9,748 nucleotides of DNA from Eubacteriales bacterium (GTDB lineage: Bacteria > Bacillota_A > Clostridia > Lachnospirales > Lachnospiraceae), in assembly GCA_030527765.1 (NCBI GenBank), contig JAUNAE010000123.1:1-9748 (forward strand). The letters are read 5' to 3'. Positions within the stretch are counted from its first letter, which is position 1. The number at the start of each line of letters is the position of its first letter. This document shows, in pieces, positions 5,605 through 9,748 of the stretch. The notes under the pieces were generated by a model. That model saw only the letters and a program-made list of their open reading frames with translations. It was not told the origin of the DNA and made no database searches. The position numbers and the translations under genes are program-made.

Positions 5605-7068
5605 ATGACAAAGAGAAAAATGTATCTGAGAATGGTGACTGCAGCACTTCTGCGCCGCCGTTCCAGAATGTTGATTGCGCTGCTTTCCATTGCAATTGGA
5701 GCAACAATTTTGTCCGGTCTTCTGACCATTTATTACGATGTGCCGAGACAGATGGGAGCTCAGTTCCGAGGATATGGTGCAAATATGCTTTTTATGGCAG
5801 ATTCCCAGGAGGGTCTGACCATGAGCGGGGCAATAGAGGCCTTAAAACAAATTCATGATGAGAATCTTGTTGGTGCATCCCCCTACAAATATATTCGGGT
5901 GGATATGATTTCCAGACAGCAGTCCTTCACTGCCGCAGGAACAGATTTTGAGCAGATTCAGAAGACAAGTCCGTATTTTCAAATTGAAGGGGCCTATCCG
6001 GAAGGACGTCACGAAGTTTTGATTGGAAAACAAGTGGCAGAAACGATCGGATCAAAAATCGGCGATATCATGGAACTTACTTATGTTCCGACGACAACAT
6101 CTGATAATCAGGAAGAGACAGGAGCTGAGGAATTATCATCCGGCGGAACTCTCTACGGAAATGCAATTGGATGGGATGATCAGCAGGTCTCTGTCACAGT
6201 GACGATTGGAGAAGACCAGACAATTAAAGAACTGATTGTGGATGCTTCCAAGCAGACAGAAGATCTGGGGGGACAGTGTGCAAAATCGGATTATACGGAT
6301 CAGTATATTGGAAAAAGTATTCCTGTGGATGCTTCGGAGATTGACGCAATTTCCGGTGCAACACTGACTTCTAATGCAGTAACGGAAGCGATTAATCATT
6401 CACACAGTAAACAGGATGAGAATACCGCAAAAACAGTAACATTCAAAATTACGGGGATTCTTGATACGGGTGGAGATGAAGAGGGATACGTATTCATGTC
6501 TATGAGCGATATGGGAGATCTGACGGGGTCTGAGGAGGCTCTGGATGTTATGGAACTCAGCGTTTCTGCAACACAGGAAGAACTGGAAAATTATGTAACT
6601 GTTATTTCACAGGAGGATAATCTTGTGAATGCAAGACTTGTAAAGCGAGTTACTCATTCTGAAACCGCTGTGCTTTCAAAACTTCAGGCCCTTGTCTTTC
6701 TTGTAACTGCCGTTGTGCTTTTGTTGATCATGATTTGCGTTTCCACTACTATGACAGCGGTTGTTTCTGAGAGAAGAAGAGAAATTGGTCTTAGAAAAGC
6801 ATTGGGTGCATCGGACAACAGCATTCGAATGGAATTCCTCGGAGAGGGAATGTTCCTTGGACTTTTAGGTGGACTTCTTGGTGGTATTCTTGGATTTGTA
6901 TTTGCCCAGGTGGTTAGTATCCAGGTATTTGGTTCCTCTATTACCCTTCAGCCGCTGTTGCTTCCGCTGGCAGTTATTGTATCCATGGTGATTGCGGCAT
7001 TGTCCTGTCTGCTTCCGGTGAAGCATGCTGTGGCAATCGATCCTGCACTTGTTTTGAAAGGAGAGTAA
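5605..7068 (+). CDS. MacB/FtsX-type ABC permease with inserted FMN-binding domain
   Basis: Second permease of the pair, 487 residues. Helix 1 (about 21-43), an extracytoplasmic domain (about 44-355), then three helices (about 358-385, 413-437, 448-471) with the class motif SERRREIGLRKALGAS (388-403). The extracytoplasmic domain matches the first permease up to GDIMEL (153-158) and again from TVTFKITGILDTGG (277-290). Between them lie about 118 residues with no counterpart there. This insert reads as an RnfG/NqrC-like FMN-binding domain: a VSVTVTIGED strand (195-204), an ETPGLG-like QTEDLGGQ (217-224), QYIGKS (233-238) and D247-x-x-S-G-A-T253-x-TS, the motif at which ApbE attaches FMN to the last Thr. 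Permease assignment is firm, FMN domain strong, actual flavinylation inferred; no ApbE gene is in view. TAGGAG at about 5590-5595 supports the start. Confidence 0.9.
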   Translation: MTKRKMYLRMVTAALLRRRSRMLIALLSIAIGATILSGLLTIYYDVPRQMGAQFRGYGANMLFMADSQEGLTMSGAIEALKQIHDENLVGASPYKYIRVDMISRQQSFTAAGTDFEQIQKTSPYFQIEGAYPEGRHEVLIGKQVAETIGSKIGDIMELTYVPTTTSDNQEETGAEELSSGGTLYGNAIGWDDQQVSVTVTIGEDQTIKELIVDASKQTEDLGGQCAKSDYTDQYIGKSIPVDASEIDAISGATLTSNAVTEAINHSHSKQDENTAKTVTFKITGILDTGGDEEGYVFMSMSDMGDLTGSEEALDVMELSVSATQEELENYVTVISQEDNLVNARLVKRVTHSETAVLSKLQALVFLVTAVVLLLIMICVSTTMTAVVSERRREIGLRKALGASDNSIRMEFLGEGMFLGLLGGLLGGILGFVFAQVVSIQVFGSSITLQPLLLPLAVIVSMVIAALSCLLPVKHAVAIDPALVLKGE

Positions 7069-7073
7069 ACAAA

Positions 7074-7748
7074 ATGAGTCTTCTGGAATTGAAGAACGTA
7101 TCAAAAATATACGGAGAGCTGAAAGCACTCGATAATGTCAGCATTCATGTGGATAAAGGAGAATGGGTTGCAATTATGGGACCTTCAGGCTCCGGAAAAA
7201 GTACCATGATGAACATTATCGGATGCATGGACAAACCCTCTGTCGGAGAAGTTTTTCTGGATGGAGTAGACATTTCAAAGGAGAGCAGCAAAAAACTGAC
7301 AGAGACACGACGGGATAAAATCGGATTGATTTTTCAGCAGTTTCATATGGTGAATTATCTGACTGCAGTGGAAAACATTATGGTTTCCCAGTTTTATCAT
7401 TCTATGCCGGATGAGAAAGAAGCATTGGAAGCACTTGATCGTGTGGGTCTTAAAGATCGTGCACATCATCTTCCAAGTCAGCTTTCCGGCGGGGAACAGC
7501 AGAGAGTCTGTGTTGCGAGAGCGTTGATTAATCATCCGGAACTGATTCTTGCAGATGAGCCGACAGGTAATCTGGATGAGGCAAATGAAAACATTGTATT
7601 GGATCTGTTTCGACAGCTTCACAGAGAGGGCACGACACTGATCGTCGTTACCCATGACCCGGAGGTTGCAGAAGCTGCCCAGAGAACCATTGTTCTCAAA
7701 AATGGACGTGTTGCAAAAGAAATTATTAACGAGAATTTTGTAGAGTAG
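7074..7748 (+). CDS. ABC transporter ATPase, LolD/MacB type
   Basis: Cytoplasmic nucleotide-binding subunit that should power the two permeases just upstream; 224 residues, the usual length for LolD/MacB-type ATPases. All motifs are intact: Walker A GPSGSGKST (36-44), Q-loop FQQF (87-90), signature LSGGEQQR (137-144), Walker B LILADEP (157-163) with catalytic Glu162, D-loop NLD (166-168) and switch His194 in VVTHD. AAAGGAG (7057-7063) overlaps the end of the preceding permease and lies about 10 bases before the ATG, so translation is probably coupled. In known FTR1-P19 loci an ATPase of this type follows the two permeases in the same order. Confidence 0.95.
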   Translation: MSLLELKNVSKIYGELKALDNVSIHVDKGEWVAIMGPSGSGKSTMMNIIGCMDKPSVGEVFLDGVDISKESSKKLTETRRDKIGLIFQQFHMVNYLTAVENIMVSQFYHSMPDEKEALEALDRVGLKDRAHHLPSQLSGGEQQRVCVARALINHPELILADEPTGNLDEANENIVLDLFRQLHREGTTLIVVTHDPEVAEAAQRTIVLKNGRVAKEIINENFVE

Positions 7749-7758
7749 GATTAGAAGA

Positions 7759-8160
7759 ATGAAAAAGCGGAAAGAATCTCTTGTGGGAATTTTGACTCTG
7801 GTGATTTCTGCAATATTTGCAATTGGAAGTCAGACTTTTTTTCAGGCATGTATTCATGAAGATGGAAATTATGGTGCCTGCCATTATGCAGGAAGAACTT
7901 TGACCTGGGCAGGAATCATACTGGTAATTCTGGCGGTATTTCTTGTATTCACAAAGCAGAGAATGGCGAGAAAAGGAATAGCACTTTCCGGGCTGGTTCT
8001 GTCTCTTGCGGGAATGGCTCTTCCAAAAGGAGTGATTCCTCTGTGTATGATGGATACTATGCGCTGCAATTTGGTAATGCGCCCGTTTGCACTGCTGTTT
8101 CTAGGGATATTGGCAGTATTGTTTCTGGCAGAATATCTGATGGATTTAAAGGAGAAATGA
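7759..8160 (+). CDS. DUF4418-type small cysteine-rich membrane protein
   Basis: Small integral membrane protein of 133 residues, recognised as DUF4418-like from its layout; function unknown. Four hydrophobic helices (about 8-28, 48-65, 73-92, 107-127) frame two outer loops. The first holds C31-x-H33 and C41-H42, the second C96-M-M and C103 with Met97, Met98 and Met101 nearby. Two Cys pairs plus His and Met residues suggest disulfide exchange or soft-metal/iron binding near the outer membrane face. Such genes commonly sit beside FtsX-type permease and ATPase genes in Clostridia, as here. Only a weak ribosome site (TAGAAG) precedes ATG 7759, ten bases after the ATPase stop. Its own stop overlaps the next start as ATGA. 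Family call moderate; role is inference. Confidence 0.72.
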   Translation: MKKRKESLVGILTLVISAIFAIGSQTFFQACIHEDGNYGACHYAGRTLTWAGIILVILAVFLVFTKQRMARKGIALSGLVLSLAGMALPKGVIPLCMMDTMRCNLVMRPFALLFLGILAVLFLAEYLMDLKEK

Positions 8161-9368
8161 AAGTGAAGAGTGCAAGGACACTGGCATTAAAGAATATGAA
8201 ACATAAGCCTGCAAGAAGTCTGATTCTGCTTAGCTTGATTTGTCTTCTCTCTATTACAATGTTTGGTGGGTCTCTTTTCATACTCAGTCTGAAGAATGGA
8301 ATGAACAGTCTTGAAAAAAGGCTGGGTGCAGATATTATTGTAGTTCCTTCTTCTGCCAGATCAAAAGTGGATTTGGATCAGGTACTTCTGAATGGTACGA
8401 CCGGCTATTTCTATATGGATCAATCCGTTGTAGAAAAAATCAAAGAAATTGAAGGAGTAGAGATGGCCTCTCCTCAGATTTTTCTGGCATCTCTCAGAGC
8501 AGACTGCTGTTCCTCGGCGGTTCAGGTGATCGGAATTGATCAGGAAACAGATTTTTCTGTTCAGCCATGGATAGAGAAACGTTTTAACAATTCATTAAAA
8601 GAATATGAGGTGGTCGTCGGTTCCAAAGTCAATGCACAGGTGGGTGAGAATATCCGTATATATAATCAAAACTGTCAGGTGGCAGCACGTCTGGATTCCA
8701 CAGGTACCGGATTGGATACAGCGGTGTATACGAATACGGACAACATTCGCAAACTTCTTCAGGCTGCGGAAGAGAGTGGCCATGATTTGAAGATTAATGG
8801 AGATCCGGAAGAAGTGGTGTCGGCAGTTTATGTGAAGGTTCAAGAAGGATATGATATTGAAAAAGTTGCTCAGAATCTCAAAATTTATGTGCGAAAAACA
8901 GAAGTGATTCAGACAAAAAGCATGTTGACAAATGTGGCTGATGGACTTCGTGGAATTTCAAATACAGCGGAAATTCTGTTGGGAGTGCTATGGATCCTTG
9001 TCTTTGGTGTGCTGATTGCTGCTTTCTGTCTGATGATGCAGGGAAGAAAGAGAGAGTTTTCTGTATTGAGAGTGCTGGGGGCATCAAATAAGCTCCTGAC
9101 AAGAATGCTCCGAACAGAAACCCTTCTTCTAAGTGCAATAGGAGGAACTTGCGGCATTCTCGTGAGTGGTGCTGTGCTGCGGTTGTTTCGAGGACTGATT
9201 GAAGCAAGACTTGGAATGCCGTTCTTGCTTCCGAATATTCGGGAAATCTTTCTGGCAGCAGGATTGACGATAGGTTTTACACTGATTCTTGGTTTCATTG
9301 CTTCTTCGGGCATGACAAAAGTGTTGTGCAAAGTGGATGCAGGAACAATACTCAGGGAGGATAGCTGA
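8157..9368 (+). CDS. FtsX-type ABC permease (second ABC module)
   Basis: Third FtsX/MacB-like permease, 403 residues, diverged from the first two. Helix 1 (about 20-44) leads to an extracytoplasmic domain (about 45-270), then three helices (about 274-294, 322-342, 364-384) with the cytoplasmic motif GRKREFSVLRVLGAS (296-310). The outer domain contains adjacent Cys117-Cys118 (RADCCSSAVQVIG) and a TDFSVQPW stretch (131-138). The start is ambiguous: ATG 8157 overlaps the preceding TGA (ATGA), but GGAG (8151-8154) is only two bases away; GTG 8163 has a better eight-base spacing. In-frame starts upstream to 8043 lie inside the DUF4418 gene and are rejected. It pairs with the ATPase begun at 9370 and probably works with the DUF4418 protein as a separate ABC module. 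Confidence 0.88.
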   Translation: MKVKSARTLALKNMKHKPARSLILLSLICLLSITMFGGSLFILSLKNGMNSLEKRLGADIIVVPSSARSKVDLDQVLLNGTTGYFYMDQSVVEKIKEIEGVEMASPQIFLASLRADCCSSAVQVIGIDQETDFSVQPWIEKRFNNSLKEYEVVVGSKVNAQVGENIRIYNQNCQVAARLDSTGTGLDTAVYTNTDNIRKLLQAAEESGHDLKINGDPEEVVSAVYVKVQEGYDIEKVAQNLKIYVRKTEVIQTKSMLTNVADGLRGISNTAEILLGVLWILVFGVLIAAFCLMMQGRKREFSVLRVLGASNKLLTRMLRTETLLLSAIGGTCGILVSGAVLRLFRGLIEARLGMPFLLPNIREIFLAAGLTIGFTLILGFIASSGMTKVLCKVDAGTILREDS

Positions 9369-9369
9369 C

Positions 9370-9748
9370 ATGATACTTTTGGGTGATGGAATCAGTAAAA
9401 AATACATGAGAAAACGCAAAACTTCCAATTTCTTTTATGCTTTGGAACCTACATCATTGGAACTTCGAAGCGGGGTAACGATGGTTTCCGGAAGATCAGG
9501 AAGTGGAAAATCTACACTACTGAATATTTTATCCGGGATTTTAGTACCTTCTGAAGGAAAGGTTCTGGTAGATGGGACAGATCTGTACAGTCTGTCTGAA
9601 GAGAAACTGGCAAAATTTCGTTGTGAGAATATGGGAATTATTCCACAGGGAAGAGCGTTGATAGACAGCCTTACGGTAATGGAAAATATTATGCTTCCGG
9701 GTGCATTTTACGGAAGTTCAGAACAGAAAAAAGATGCTCAGATAAAGC
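9370..9748 (+). CDS. ABC transporter ATPase, 3' end outside window
   Basis: N-terminal 126 residues of a second LolD/MacB-type ATPase, open at the right edge. Walker A GRSGSGKST (41-49) and the Q-loop region IIPQGRALIDSLTVMEN (90-106) are present; the signature, Walker B and H-loop would lie beyond 9748. The Q-loop reads PQGRAL rather than the FQQ of the first ATPase, showing it is a distinct paralogue. GGGAGG (9355-9360) ends nine bases before ATG 9370, inside the end of the permease gene, so it is translationally linked to that permease. It completes the DUF4418-permease-ATPase module. Confidence 0.92.
   Translation, partial: MILLGDGISKKYMRKRKTSNFFYALEPTSLELRSGVTMVSGRSGSGKSTLLNILSGILVPSEGKVLVDGTDLYSLSEEKLAKFRCENMGIIPQGRALIDSLTVMENIMLPGAFYGSSEQKKDAQIK

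Noticed and set aside
8043..8156. Longer start for the third permease
   Set aside because: The extra residues lie entirely inside the DUF4418 gene in another frame and have no ribosome site; the permease's basic N-terminus and ribosome site are at 8148-8165.
1..9748. CRISPR array, tRNA or rRNA genes
   Set aside because: No regularly spaced repeats were seen, and no cloverleaf or rRNA-like sequence was recognised by eye in the gaps between genes.

Overview
The window looks like a chromosomal segment from a low-to-mid-GC, Gram-positive anaerobe, most likely a clostridial (Lachnospiraceae-type) gut bacterium. This rests on the strong AGGAGG-type ribosome sites, the Clostridia-like protein sequences, a TTG start and the tight one-strand packing. 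The genus cannot be read from the sequence. All nine genes are on the + strand with short gaps or overlaps, so they probably form one operon that continues past the right edge.

Layout. Positions 1-347 hold no gene: a GC-rich hairpin (17-39), a large terminator-like structure ending in seven Ts (56-147), then a promoter region with a sigma-70-like promoter (270-298) flanked by two near-identical sequence copies (220-238 and 305-323). The operon follows: an FTR1 iron permease with a secreted, internally duplicated N-terminal domain (366-2126); a P19-type periplasmic metal-binding protein (2246-2800); a polytopic DUF2318 protein with a four-cysteine C-terminal domain (2976-4271); two MacB/FtsX-type ABC permeases (4284-5585, 5605-7068); their ATPase (7074-7748); a small DUF4418-type membrane protein with cysteine pairs (7759-8160); a third FtsX-type permease (8157-9368); and a second ATPase cut by the window edge (9370-9748).

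How they work together. FTR1 + P19 + DUF2318 + two FtsX permeases + ATPase is the gene set known from Campylobacter jejuni (P19 locus) and E. coli (FetMP) iron uptake. P19 would bind iron and/or copper outside the membrane, FTR1 would move iron inward, and the DUF2318 protein and ABC modules are thought to support the redox or assembly side, which is poorly understood. In the characterised loci thioredoxin-like genes accompany the set; none is visible here.

The most notable observation is that the second permease (5605-7068) carries an insertion of about 118 residues in its extracytoplasmic domain. The insertion has the hallmarks of an RnfG/NqrC-like FMN-binding domain, including a D-x-x-S-G-A-T flavinylation motif (T253). 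The sister permease has a loop of only about 7 residues at the same place. This suggests a covalently flavinylated ABC permease in an iron-uptake operon, possibly supplying extracytoplasmic redox chemistry. A second ABC module (DUF4418 + permease + ATPase) is appended directly.
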